NCBI GenBank assembly: GCA_016234555.1
Contig: JACRBJ010000006.1
Coordinates: forward strand, 1-64,000
Origin: Chloroflexota bacterium
Lineage (GTDB): Bacteria; Chloroflexota; Anaerolineae; Anaerolineales; Villigracilaceae
Reading direction: 5' to 3'
Length of the DNA stretch: 64,000 nt
Positions 36,462 through 45,057 of the stretch are shown here, piece by piece; position 1 is the stretch's first letter; every line of letters begins with the position of its first letter. The notes under the pieces are model-generated. The model worked only from the letters and a program-made list of their open reading frames with translations, made no database searches and was not told the origin of the DNA. The translations under genes and the position numbers were made by a program.

Positions 36462-38018
36462 ATGGCAGCCAAACATATCCTAACGGTGGATGTGGGAACA
36501 TCCAGCACAAAAACATCGCTATGGACAGAGAGCGGTCAGCTTGTTGCTCACGCTTCGCTGGCTTATCCGCTCCATCGTCCCGAACCGTTGTGGGCTGAAA
36601 TCGATGGAGACATCTGGTGGCGGGCTGTTTGCGAGACGATACAAACGGTTTTGGCGAAAAGTGGAGTTGATTCAGCTTCGGTAGCGGGGATCGGGGTCGA
36701 CGCCGTCGGCTGGACTCTGGTTCCAGTGGATGCATCAGGGAATCCCCTGCATCCCGCCATGATCTGGCTTGATCGCAGGGCGGAAGAAGAAACCGCCTGG
36801 CTCAAATCGCTTCCAGAGGCTGAGGGCTTTGTCAACCTGAATGCAAACCCGCTGGACGCCGCCTACATCACGCCCAAATTAGTTTGGCTCAGAAACAATC
36901 GTCCCGACATTTTCAATTCAGCTTATAAATTTCTGGAAGCCACCGGTTTTATCATCTCCCGCTTTACAGGTAAATTTGTCTGTGATCATACGCAGGCTTA
37001 CGGATACCATTTTTTCGACATCCGAAACGAGAAGTGGGATCAGCACGCCACCCAGGTTATTGGCATTCCAATCGAAAAGATGCCAGAGTTGCGTGGAACC
37101 ACAGAAGTTGTGGGAACTGTCACTGAAAAGGCGGCGCAACAGACCGGACTCAAGCCGGGCATCCCGGTGATTGCGGGGTGTTTGGATGCGGCTGTCGGCG
37201 CGTTGGGGTCGGGAGTGGTCAAGCTTGGACAGACCAATGAGCAGGGCGGACAAGCTGGCGGTGTCGGAATCAGCCTGGACCATGTCGTGGTGGAGCCTCG
37301 TCTGATTTTTTCACATCATGTGATTCCCGGTCAATATTTGCTGCAAGCAGGGACGGTTGGGGGTGGATCCCTCGGTTGGTTCCGTGACCAGCTTGGACAG
37401 GTCGAAGTAAATGCGGCCGCTCTACTCGGTCAGAACCCATTTGAATTTTTTAGTGAACAAGTGGCAAAGTCCAAGCCGGGGGCGAACGGTTTGATCTTCC
37501 TGCCGTACATGGCTGGCGAACGCACCCCCTTGTGGAGCAGCATCCCGCGAGGCGTGTTCTTCGGGCTGACTTACAACACTAGCCGCGCCGATATCCTGCG
37601 GGCAATCATGGAAGGCTGCGCCTTTGCCGTGTACGACAACCTTCAGATTGCTGAGGAACACGGCGTTGTCGTGGATGAATATTTGGGTTCAGGCGGGGCG
37701 ACCCAAAGCGCAGCCTGGTGCCAGATCAAAGCGGATATTTACGGCAAACCATTCATCGTCGCCAAACGTGCGGACGGGGGGGAAGGCGGACACGATTTGG
37801 GCTTGTTTGCTCTGACTTCGTATGGCGTCGGATTGTGCAAGGATATTGGCGCTTGTGTCTCTGACATGCTGCCTGCCCGCCAGGTGTTTGAACCATCCGC
37901 CGAAAACCATCTTTTGTATCAGGAAATGTTCGATATTTATCGGAGTGTGTCCCGAAAATTAATGGATGATTTTGCGCAGTTGGACGCTGTTACGCGAAAA
38001 CATATTGGAAAACAATAA
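36462..38018 (+). CDS. FGGY-family carbohydrate kinase (polyol operon)
   Basis: A 518-residue FGGY kinase: TVDVGTSSTKTSLWTESG at the N-terminus, MIWLDRRAEEET for the sugar site, GCLDAAVGALGSG for ATP binding, and YLGSGGATQSAAWCQ near the C-terminus. Xylulokinase-like in form. With a galactitol-phosphate-type dehydrogenase next door it may phosphorylate a polyol, replacing the phosphotransferase system usually used for polyols. GGAG precedes the ATG by 5 bases. Confidence 0.82.
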   Translation: MAAKHILTVDVGTSSTKTSLWTESGQLVAHASLAYPLHRPEPLWAEIDGDIWWRAVCETIQTVLAKSGVDSASVAGIGVDAVGWTLVPVDASGNPLHPAMIWLDRRAEEETAWLKSLPEAEGFVNLNANPLDAAYITPKLVWLRNNRPDIFNSAYKFLEATGFIISRFTGKFVCDHTQAYGYHFFDIRNEKWDQHATQVIGIPIEKMPELRGTTEVVGTVTEKAAQQTGLKPGIPVIAGCLDAAVGALGSGVVKLGQTNEQGGQAGGVGISLDHVVVEPRLIFSHHVIPGQYLLQAGTVGGGSLGWFRDQLGQVEVNAAALLGQNPFEFFSEQVAKSKPGANGLIFLPYMAGERTPLWSSIPRGVFFGLTYNTSRADILRAIMEGCAFAVYDNLQIAEEHGVVVDEYLGSGGATQSAAWCQIKADIYGKPFIVAKRADGGEGGHDLGLFALTSYGVGLCKDIGACVSDMLPARQVFEPSAENHLLYQEMFDIYRSVSRKLMDDFAQLDAVTRKHIGKQ

Positions 38019-38032
38019 ATTGGAGATTGATC

Positions 38033-39076
38033 ATGAAAGCCGTTGTTCTTGAAGATAAAGGGGCGCTTGCCTACAAGGAAGTTCCAACACCCGAACCCGA
38101 AGCTGGTCACGTCCGATTGAAGGTCAAAGCCACCTCGATCTGTGGTTCGGATATCAAGCGGTATGTGGACGGGCATCGGATGTATCCCCTGATCCTGGGG
38201 CATGAGACCGCTGGAATTATCGACCGTGTCGGCGCCGGCGTTGATGAAAGTTACGTCGGAAAACATGCCGCCATTATTCCGCTGGTTCCCTGTTTTGAAT
38301 GCGAGGAATGCAAGCTGGGATATTACTCCGCCTGTCATAGTTATTCGTTTATCGGGTCGCGCCAGTCGGGTGGCTTTGCCGAGTTTGTTGACCTGCCTCA
38401 AACGAATATTCTCATTGTGCCTGATTCCCTGTCGTTCGAACATGCCGCCTTGATTGAACCCTCGACGGTTGCAAGGCACATGCTGGCTTTGGGTGACTTC
38501 AAAAGCGGACAGACCGCCGTTGTGTTGGGCGCCGGCTCCATCGGTTTGATGCTTGTCCAATGGCTGCGCATCCTGGGCGCGAAGCAGATTATTGTTACCG
38601 ACATTTTGGAGGACAATTTGCAAATCGCATCCAAACTGGGCGCGCATGTTACGCTGAACCCTTCAAAAGTCGATGCGGAAAAGGAATTGAAAAAATTGGT
38701 AGGCGATGGCGCCGACCTGACGCTGGAAGCAACCGGCGTCCCCCAGGTGTTGCAGCAGACAATCGCCATCACCCGTCCGCGCGGAAAAGTTGTCCTGGCT
38801 GGCAACCAGCCCCTGGATAAGTCCCTGCCGTTGACCTTCATCGAAAACATGATGCGGAAGGAGATCAGCCTGAACGGCTGCTTCATGTCCTACTCCGCGC
38901 CGTTCCCGGGTCACGAATGGACGGATACCATCGCCGCGCTGTCGGACGGCAGTTTGGATATGGACACCATGATTTCCCATCGCTATTCCCTGTCCAAGGC
39001 TCCCGAAGTTTTTGAAAAGATCGGCGCGCATCAACTGGCTCATCAAAAAATCATGTTGAATCCCGAGGTGGCATAA
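38033..39076 (+). CDS. Zinc-dependent dehydrogenase, galactitol-1-phosphate dehydrogenase-like
   Basis: A 347-residue MDR enzyme with catalytic zinc ligands Cys37 and His57-Glu58, structural zinc Cys87, 90, 93 and 101, and the NAD motif VVLGAGSIGLM. Its overall pattern (SICGSDIKRYVDG, PCFECEECK) matches galactitol- or sorbitol-phosphate dehydrogenases (GatD type). It would oxidise a polyol phosphate to a ketose phosphate. The start is ATG 38033, with GGAG 9 bases upstream; TTG 38027 is less likely. Its stop overlaps the aldolase ATG (TAATG). Confidence 0.85.
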   Translation: MKAVVLEDKGALAYKEVPTPEPEAGHVRLKVKATSICGSDIKRYVDGHRMYPLILGHETAGIIDRVGAGVDESYVGKHAAIIPLVPCFECEECKLGYYSACHSYSFIGSRQSGGFAEFVDLPQTNILIVPDSLSFEHAALIEPSTVARHMLALGDFKSGQTAVVLGAGSIGLMLVQWLRILGAKQIIVTDILEDNLQIASKLGAHVTLNPSKVDAEKELKKLVGDGADLTLEATGVPQVLQQTIAITRPRGKVVLAGNQPLDKSLPLTFIENMMRKEISLNGCFMSYSAPFPGHEWTDTIAALSDGSLDMDTMISHRYSLSKAPEVFEKIGAHQLAHQKIMLNPEVA

Positions 39077-39948
39077 TGACTCTTCAAAATGTGTTTCCCT
39101 GGATTTTGCGCGCCCAACAGGAGGGCTGGGCGGTGGGCGCTTTCAATGCGAATACGATGGAACAGGTGCAGGCTATTGTTTTGGCTGCCCAGGCTGAAGC
39201 GGCGCCTGCGATCATCCAGATCAGCCATCGCGCCCTGACTCACATCGGAAGCGGCAATGAAATACTGGGGATCAAATATATTGCCGCCGTTGGGAAAATT
39301 GCCGCGGAAAGCGTCACTGCGCCGGTGGCGTTGCATTTGGATCACGGGACGGAAAGCGAAGTAATTCAGGCGATTGCCCTCGGATTTACCTCGGTCATGT
39401 TCGATGGTGACGGATTGCCCTTTGAAGAAAACATCTCCATCACGAAACGGCTTTGCGACATGGCGCACTCCGTTGGGGTCTGCATGGAAGCTGAAGTGGG
39501 TGAGGTGCCCAAACCCGATGGTAAAGAATTCGACGAAGCCGCCATTGAACTGACCCAGCCCGACGAGGCGGCCCAGTTTGTGAAAGCAACGGGAATCGAT
39601 ACGCTTGCCGTGGCGTTAGGCTCGGTGCATGGACTCAAGTCGAAGACCGTCTCGCTGGATTTGGAGCGTTTGCAGGCGATTCGCAAACAGGTATCCATTC
39701 CGCTGGTTCTGCACGGTTCGTCTGGCGTATCGGATAATGACATCAAGCAAGGCGTGTCGATGGGCTTGAGCAAGGTCAACGTGGCTACGCAATTGGCGCA
39801 GGCGTTTACCGGCGCGGTCCGTGAAGTTCTCAACAAGGATGGCGGGCTGGTCGATCCGCGGAAATACATGTCTGCGGGACGAAACGCCCAAATGGAAGTT
39901 GTGCGCGAACGGATTCGATTCATCGGCGCATCGGGAAAGGCGAAATAA
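39076..39948 (+). CDS. Class II fructose/tagatose-bisphosphate aldolase (polyol operon)
   Basis: A 290-residue zinc aldolase of the FbaA/GatY family: AVGAFNANTMEQ at the N-terminus, HLDHGT, GSVHGLK and LHGSSGVSD supply the zinc and phosphate ligands. It splits a ketose 1,6-bisphosphate to DHAP and glyceraldehyde 3-phosphate. Together with the downstream PfkB kinase and upstream dehydrogenase it completes a tagatose- or fructose-phosphate route. Coupled by TAATG to the previous gene. Confidence 0.9.
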   Translation: MTLQNVFPWILRAQQEGWAVGAFNANTMEQVQAIVLAAQAEAAPAIIQISHRALTHIGSGNEILGIKYIAAVGKIAAESVTAPVALHLDHGTESEVIQAIALGFTSVMFDGDGLPFEENISITKRLCDMAHSVGVCMEAEVGEVPKPDGKEFDEAAIELTQPDEAAQFVKATGIDTLAVALGSVHGLKSKTVSLDLERLQAIRKQVSIPLVLHGSSGVSDNDIKQGVSMGLSKVNVATQLAQAFTGAVREVLNKDGGLVDPRKYMSAGRNAQMEVVRERIRFIGASGKAK

Positions 39949-39955
39949 TTCAGCC

Positions 39956-40891
39956 ATGATCCTTTGTTTGAATCTAAATGCCGCAATCGACAAGACGATT
40001 GTAGTATCGTCGTTCGAGATCAACAGGATTCACCGTCCTGAATCGGTGCTCTCCCTGGCTGGGGGCAAGGGATGCAATGTCGCCAGGGCGCTCAAGACCC
40101 TGGGCGAGGAACCGGTTGTATCGGGATGGGTCGGCGGATTCGCTGGACGATTTATCGAAGATGAATTACACCAGGAAGGGATTCAAACCGATTTTGTTCG
40201 CACCGATTTCGAGTCGCGGACCTGCACGTCCATTCTGGATCGTGAAAAGGGGACCATGACGGAAATTTACGAGAAGGGCGAATCCGTCCCGCTGGAGAAA
40301 ATAGACGAATTACGCGATCGCATTCGGAAGACGATTGGGGAATATAAAGCGCTGACCCTCTCCGGTAGTATGCCGCCCGGCGTGCCAGCCGGGTTTTACG
40401 CGGACTTGATCGAAATCGCCCGCAAGGAAAACGTCCCCGCTTTCCTTGATTCCAGCGGAGACGCCCTTCGCAAGGGGATTGAAGCAGTCCCGTTCTTCAT
40501 CAAGCCCAACGAAGCCGAGGTCAAATCCCTTTTGGGGCTTGGGGCAAATGACGATTTTGATTTTGCTCAAGCTGCGTCTGACGTCTCGAAAAAATACGGA
40601 ACGAACGTTTTGCTCTCCCTTGGCGCTAAAGGCGCAGTCGCCGCAAATGGGAAGGAAGTGTTTGTTGTGAAAATTCCCCGTGTGGAAGCGAAAAGCGCTG
40701 TCGGTTCCGGGGATTGCACCCTTGCGGGGCTTGTGCATGGAATCTTGAACGGTCTTTCGTTTGAAGAGTCCGTTCGAGTTGGGGTGTCGGCTGGGACAGC
40801 CAATACTTTGAAGATTGGCGCTGCTCAATTCGAACTGGAGGATTTCGAGAGATTGCGGGGACAGGTGCATGTATCTCGCGAAATGAGCTGA
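39956..40891 (+). CDS. PfkB-family kinase (1-phosphofructokinase / tagatose-6-phosphate kinase type)
   Basis: A 311-residue ribokinase-fold enzyme of the FruK/LacC subgroup: LNAAIDKTIVV at the N-terminus, AGGKGCNVARAL, and GSGDCTLAGLVHGI with the catalytic Asp. It phosphorylates a ketohexose monophosphate to the 1,6-bisphosphate that the neighbouring aldolase can cleave. It starts 7 bases after the aldolase stop. Confidence 0.88.
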   Translation: MILCLNLNAAIDKTIVVSSFEINRIHRPESVLSLAGGKGCNVARALKTLGEEPVVSGWVGGFAGRFIEDELHQEGIQTDFVRTDFESRTCTSILDREKGTMTEIYEKGESVPLEKIDELRDRIRKTIGEYKALTLSGSMPPGVPAGFYADLIEIARKENVPAFLDSSGDALRKGIEAVPFFIKPNEAEVKSLLGLGANDDFDFAQAASDVSKKYGTNVLLSLGAKGAVAANGKEVFVVKIPRVEAKSAVGSGDCTLAGLVHGILNGLSFEESVRVGVSAGTANTLKIGAAQFELEDFERLRGQVHVSREMS

Positions 40892-40995
40892 ACGCCAGCT
40901 ATAGGTCAAATTGGAAAATCAGCGTGCCGATTTGGGGACAATCAAATATAATTCTGCCCTGTCAGAAAATACATAAACGACAGTCGGAGAAAAGC

Positions 40996-42138
40996 ATGGC
41001 AAAAAAGGCGTTTGTAAGCGGTTGTTTCGATATGCTTCACAGCGGGCATGTCGAATTTTTTCGTGAGGCTTCCCGGTATGGCGATGTCTATGTGGCGCTT
41101 GGCTCGGATAAAACGGTCTATGACCTGAAAGGGCGGACACCCGTTAACACCGAACAGGAACGGCTGTTCATGGTGAAGTCGGTATCCTTCATAAAGGATG
41201 CCTTCGTCTCTTGTGGATCGGGAATTTTGGATTTCGAAACCGAATTGCGGGAAATGATGCCCGATTATTTTGTTGTCAATGCCGACGGGCATATCCCGGA
41301 AAAACGCGACTTGTGCCGTCGGTTGGGAATCGAATACGTGATTCTCGAACGCAAACCGCACCCTGGTCTTGAAGCGCGCTCCACGACCCAATTGCGCCAG
41401 CGCGACCAGTTGCCCTACCGCATTGACCTGGCTGGAGGCTGGCTCGACCAGCCCATGGTCTCCACGCATTATCCCGGACCCGTCATTACGATCTCGCTGG
41501 AACCGACACTGGAATTCAACGAACGCAGCGGGATGGCGTCCAGCACCCGTCGTCATGCAAAGGAAATTTGGGGGACGAAATTTCCGCACGATAATTATGA
41601 AAAAATTGCCAAGATACTTTTTTGTTATGACAACCCTCCCGGCACGAAGGTTATCTCAGGGTCGCAGGACTCAATCGGGTTGGTCTTTCCAGGATTGGCA
41701 TACGCGTATTACGAGGGCGAATACTGGCCCTCGCGGATCGAACATCGTCTCGACGAACCTCTTTTGCAATTTGTTGAAAACTCGATTTACCTCGTTTCGC
41801 TTGGTCCGCGCTTCGACGGTTACGATGTGATGGCAAACACCAACCTGAATCGTGAAAACGCCAAAGCTTTGGCTGATGCCGCCGACGGTCACTGGCAGGC
41901 TATTCTCGACCGGGATATTGTCCGCTTTGGCAAAACGATGCGGGAGGTATTCGAAGCTCAGGTGGCGTTATTCCCCAATACGATGAACGAGCGTGTGGCG
42001 GCAATCATTGACGAATACCGCGATAGCGCCCTCGGTTGGAAACTTTCTGGCGCGGGCGGCGGCGGATACATGGCACTGGTTTCCGAGAAGCCCATCCCCG
42101 GGGCTGTGCGCGTGATTGCGCGGCGCGCATTGGAATAA
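40996..42138 (+). CDS. Nucleotidyltransferase fused to a GHMP-kinase-like domain
   Basis: The 380-residue protein begins with a cytidylyltransferase-type domain: SGCFDMLHSGHVEFF with the HxGH motif at 15-18, GSDKTVYDLKGR, and RSTTQLR as the distal signature. From about residue 138 it continues with a GHMP-like domain: PYRIDLAGGWLDQP, as in fucokinase and heptose kinases, and SGAGGGGYMAL near the end. The usual ATP loop (GLGSSxA) is replaced by SGSQDSIGLV, so kinase activity is uncertain. It could activate a sugar phosphate to a nucleotide sugar, or use the GHMP half as a binding domain. It sits 105 bases after the PfkB gene, in the same direction. No clear RBS beyond GGAG-like GAGAAA. Confidence 0.72.
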   Translation: MAKKAFVSGCFDMLHSGHVEFFREASRYGDVYVALGSDKTVYDLKGRTPVNTEQERLFMVKSVSFIKDAFVSCGSGILDFETELREMMPDYFVVNADGHIPEKRDLCRRLGIEYVILERKPHPGLEARSTTQLRQRDQLPYRIDLAGGWLDQPMVSTHYPGPVITISLEPTLEFNERSGMASSTRRHAKEIWGTKFPHDNYEKIAKILFCYDNPPGTKVISGSQDSIGLVFPGLAYAYYEGEYWPSRIEHRLDEPLLQFVENSIYLVSLGPRFDGYDVMANTNLNRENAKALADAADGHWQAILDRDIVRFGKTMREVFEAQVALFPNTMNERVAAIIDEYRDSALGWKLSGAGGGGYMALVSEKPIPGAVRVIARRALE

Positions 42139-42156
42139 CCCACAAGGAGAATTATC

Positions 42157-43368
42157 ATGTCCACACCCGTAATTATTGACGCGATTCGCACACCGGTTGG
42201 CGCATTGGGTGGAGGTTTATCTTCCGTCCGCCCGGATGATATGGCGGCGCACGTCATCAAGACCATTCTCGAACGCAATCCAATTGACCCTGCGTTGGTC
42301 GAGGAAGTTTTCATGGGATGTGCGAATCAGGCGGGGGAGGATAACCGCAACGTGGCGCGGATGGCGGCTTTGCTTTCCGGTCTGCCGCTGGAAGTTGGGG
42401 GCGTGACCGTGAACCGACTCTGCGCTTCGGGCTTGAACGCAATCAACATGGCGGCGCGCGCGATCAAGGCGGGGGAGGGGGATGTCTACATCGCGGGCGG
42501 AGTCGAATCGATGAGCCGCGCGCCTTACTCCCTGCCGAAGGCTGAATCAGGCTTCCCGTTTGGAAATCTCACCGCCTACGACACCGCCCTCGGTTGGCGC
42601 TATCCAAATCCCAGGATGAAGGAAATGTACGGCACGGATGCGATGGGTGAGACGGCGGAAAACATCGCAAGGGAACGTCCGCATCTCACGCGCGAAAAGC
42701 AGGATGCCTTCGCCCTGCGCTCGCACCAACTGGCAATTGCCGCAATTGACTCTGGCAGGTTCAGGCAGGAAATTGTACCGGTTGCGATTCCACAGAAAAA
42801 AGGCGACCCGAAACTGGTGGACACGGACGAACGTCCACGCCGCGATACGACGATGGAATCGCTGGCGAAACTCAAACCCGCATTTGCAAAAGAAGGCGGC
42901 ACGGTAACGGCTGGCAACTCATCCGGTTTGAACGACGGCGCGGCTGTGGTATTGGTCATGAGCGAGGATAAGGCAAAAGAGTTGGGGCTCAAGCCGCTTG
43001 CGCGTATCGTGTCATCTGCCGTAGCAGGGGTTCCGCCGCGCATCATGGGAGTTGGTCCCGTGCCGGCAACGAGGAAAGCCTTGCAGCGCGCGGGCATACA
43101 GATCAAGGATGTTGGCTTGATGGAATTGAACGAAGCCTTTGCAGTGCAGTCTCTTGCCGTGCTGGAAGATTTGGCAATTGACCCCGACCTGGTCAACGTC
43201 AACGGTGGCGCGATTGCCATCGGACATCCGCTGGGTTGTTCCGGTGCCCGCCTGATAACGACGCTCGTCCACGAGATGAGAATCAGAGGCAACGTCAAAT
43301 ACGGCGTGGCATCTTTATGCGTGGGTGTGGGTCAGGGTGAAGCGACAGTGGTGGAGTACCTCGGATGA
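42157..43368 (+). CDS. Thiolase (acetyl-CoA C-acyltransferase family)
   Basis: A 403-residue thiolase with acyl-accepting Cys89 ([12 protein letters not shown]), [22 protein letters not shown] and a C-terminal CVGVGQGEA carrying the second catalytic Cys. The length and VESMSRAP are like beta-ketoadipyl-CoA or acetoacetyl-CoA thiolases. AAGGAG 8 bases before the ATG is strong. It ends the plus-strand operon, 18 bases after the fusion gene. A thiolase is not part of known polyol pathways, so it may link sugar carbon to storage polymer or ketone metabolism. That is inference. Confidence 0.88.
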   Translation: MSTPVIIDAIRTPVGALGGGLSSVRPDDMAAHVIKTILERNPIDPALVEEVFMGCANQAGEDNRNVARMAALLSGLPLEVGGVTVNRLCASGLNAINMAARAIKAGEGDVYIAGGVESMSRAPYSLPKAESGFPFGNLTAYDTALGWRYPNPRMKEMYGTDAMGETAENIARERPHLTREKQDAFALRSHQLAIAAIDSGRFRQEIVPVAIPQKKGDPKLVDTDERPRRDTTMESLAKLKPAFAKEGGTVTAGNSSGLNDGAAVVLVMSEDKAKELGLKPLARIVSSAVAGVPPRIMGVGPVPATRKALQRAGIQIKDVGLMELNEAFAVQSLAVLEDLAIDPDLVNVNGGAIAIGHPLGCSGARLITTLVHEMRIRGNVKYGVASLCVGVGQGEATVVEYLG

Positions 43369-43436
43369 CGTATCAAGTGTTCCGAATACGGCAGCCTTAA
43401 TCCTTTGGCTTGCCTATTCACTTTCCAAACCTCGTT

Positions 43437-44465
43437 CTACGAATACTTTCCATATTCCCGCCATGCTTGCAGCATGGCGGTGTAATTTTCAGGTTTGACC
43501 GCCGAGTGAATGGAATTGCTCGAGGAGAGGATGAACCCACCGCCCGGCATTCCCTTTCGCAGAGTCTCCCTGGTGGATTCAAAGACCTCTTCCGGCGTAC
43601 CAAACGTCATGAGCTGGGCGCAATCCACATTTCCTTTCAATGCCACCCGGTCTCCATATTTTGCTTTGACTTCACCCAGGTCCATGCCAGCCTGCGGATC
43701 GATGGGATCAAGACAGTCGATGCCTGAATCGATGATCATGTCGATGATCTTCCAGAGGTTGCCATCGGTGTGTTTGATGACGTACAAGCCAAGTTCCTTA
43801 TAGCCGCCCATGACACGACAGAGTCCCGGATAAAAGAACTCGCGGAAATGTTTGGGCGACATGAGGGGCCCGCGATTGTAGGCATAGTCGTCGCCGGTGT
43901 AGACGATTTTAGCTCCACGGTTGACAATCTCCTTTGCCAACTCAAGGTTATAGGCCACCGACAACTCGACCAGTGCCTTCACCAGTTCGGGCTGGAGCGC
44001 AATTGCCATCAGCAAATCCTGCATCCCCATGAGATAACGCGGAAGTGAGAAGACATCATTCAAGTGGACGATGACCGCCTTGTTTCCCTTGTTGGCCTGC
44101 AGAACGGATTCAACCGCGGCGAAGCGTTCGGGCAAATGCGGGTTGGGAGGTGTGAAACGCTCGAAATCCGCCATCGTTTTGATGGGCGATTCCACCTCGA
44201 TGCCGTGTTCCTCCTCCGTGTCCTGGGTGACGTAACCCCACTCACTCAACCAGCGGTTTTCGCTCACCTTTTCCTTCTTGAAAAGCGGGTCAACGATAAC
44301 GGCATCCTGTCCCATTTTTACGGCGAAATCATTGTGTCCCTTGCAGCCCGGGCAAAGAGCTTCCCGAACCCGTCGATCCACCAGCCACTCAAAATGCGGC
44401 ACGCGGTCCGGTTCCTTCCTTTGCAGTACGCGATACACTCGTTCTTCAGAGGTCATTTCAATCAT
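43437..44465 (-). CDS. Uroporphyrinogen decarboxylase-family (UroD/MtaA-like) protein
   Basis: A 342-residue TIM-barrel protein of the UroD superfamily: EERVYRVLQRKEPDRVP at the start, HLNDVFSLPRYLMG, KHTDGNLWKIIDM, and ALKGNVDCAQLM. It lacks an obvious haem-pathway context and resembles the large group of UroD-like proteins found beside sugar or methyl-transfer genes. Its partner genes here are a hexulose-phosphate isomerase and sugar kinases, so a sugar-related lyase or transferase role is possible but unproven. ATG 44465 follows GGAGAAG; longer starts are less likely. It converges on the thiolase gene. Confidence 0.75.
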   Translation of the reverse strand: MIEMTSEERVYRVLQRKEPDRVPHFEWLVDRRVREALCPGCKGHNDFAVKMGQDAVIVDPLFKKEKVSENRWLSEWGYVTQDTEEEHGIEVESPIKTMADFERFTPPNPHLPERFAAVESVLQANKGNKAVIVHLNDVFSLPRYLMGMQDLLMAIALQPELVKALVELSVAYNLELAKEIVNRGAKIVYTGDDYAYNRGPLMSPKHFREFFYPGLCRVMGGYKELGLYVIKHTDGNLWKIIDMIIDSGIDCLDPIDPQAGMDLGEVKAKYGDRVALKGNVDCAQLMTFGTPEEVFESTRETLRKGMPGGGFILSSSNSIHSAVKPENYTAMLQAWREYGKYS

Positions 44466-44481
44466 CAACTCTTCTCCTTGC

Positions 44482-45057
44482 CTATTCGAGATTTGCGTGC
44501 CGTTCAAACATTTGCACGGCGCTGACCCCGGTCCGCTGCATCAACCCAAGGACGAGACTATCGCACAGAATGAACATGGCTTGTTCGAACAGTGTGCCCA
44601 GAGGCTGGACCGACGTGAGAGTGTGACCGCCTTCATATGCCATATAGGATGGCGCAGGAATAACAACTCGATGATCTGCCATCCCTGCCAGCGGCGAGGC
44701 AGTATCGGTTGTGAAGAGCAGGATTTTGGCTCCCCGTTTTTGAGCCTGTCCCGCCATCGCCAGCAGGCTGGATGTCCGTCCCGAACCTGAACCAACCACC
44801 AGTAAATCCCCCGCCGCGATGGCGGGCGTGGTGGTTTCCCCGACCACGTGGACCATCTTTCCCATGTGCATCAAGCGCATCCCAAGTGCCTTCATGCACA
44901 AACCGCTTCGCCCGGCGCCCGCCACAAAAATTCGGGAGGCGGATTCGATCAATTCGCCTGCATGAACCAAACTTTCAGCGGGGACCTGCTTTACGCAAGC
45001 GGTCAACTCCGATAAAACCTGCCCGATCACATCATTCATTTTCGCATCTTCATCCAT
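44482..45057 (-). CDS. hxlB: 6-phospho-3-hexuloisomerase (SIS domain)
   Basis: A 191-residue single-SIS-domain protein. FVAGAGRSGLCMKALGMRLM binds the phosphate, VVGETTTPAIAAGDLLVVGS and GSGRTSSLLAMA follow, and the C-terminus carries QRTGVSAVQMFERHANLE, the HxlB/PHI signature with its catalytic Glu/His region. It interconverts 3-hexulose 6-phosphate and fructose 6-phosphate. HxlA (the synthase/decarboxylase) is not present, so it probably works on a 3-keto-hexulose phosphate from the sugar cluster. It overlaps the preceding kinase by 8 bases. Confidence 0.85.
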   Translation of the reverse strand: MDEDAKMNDVIGQVLSELTACVKQVPAESLVHAGELIESASRIFVAGAGRSGLCMKALGMRLMHMGKMVHVVGETTTPAIAAGDLLVVGSGSGRTSSLLAMAGQAQKRGAKILLFTTDTASPLAGMADHRVVIPAPSYMAYEGGHTLTSVQPLGTLFEQAMFILCDSLVLGLMQRTGVSAVQMFERHANLE

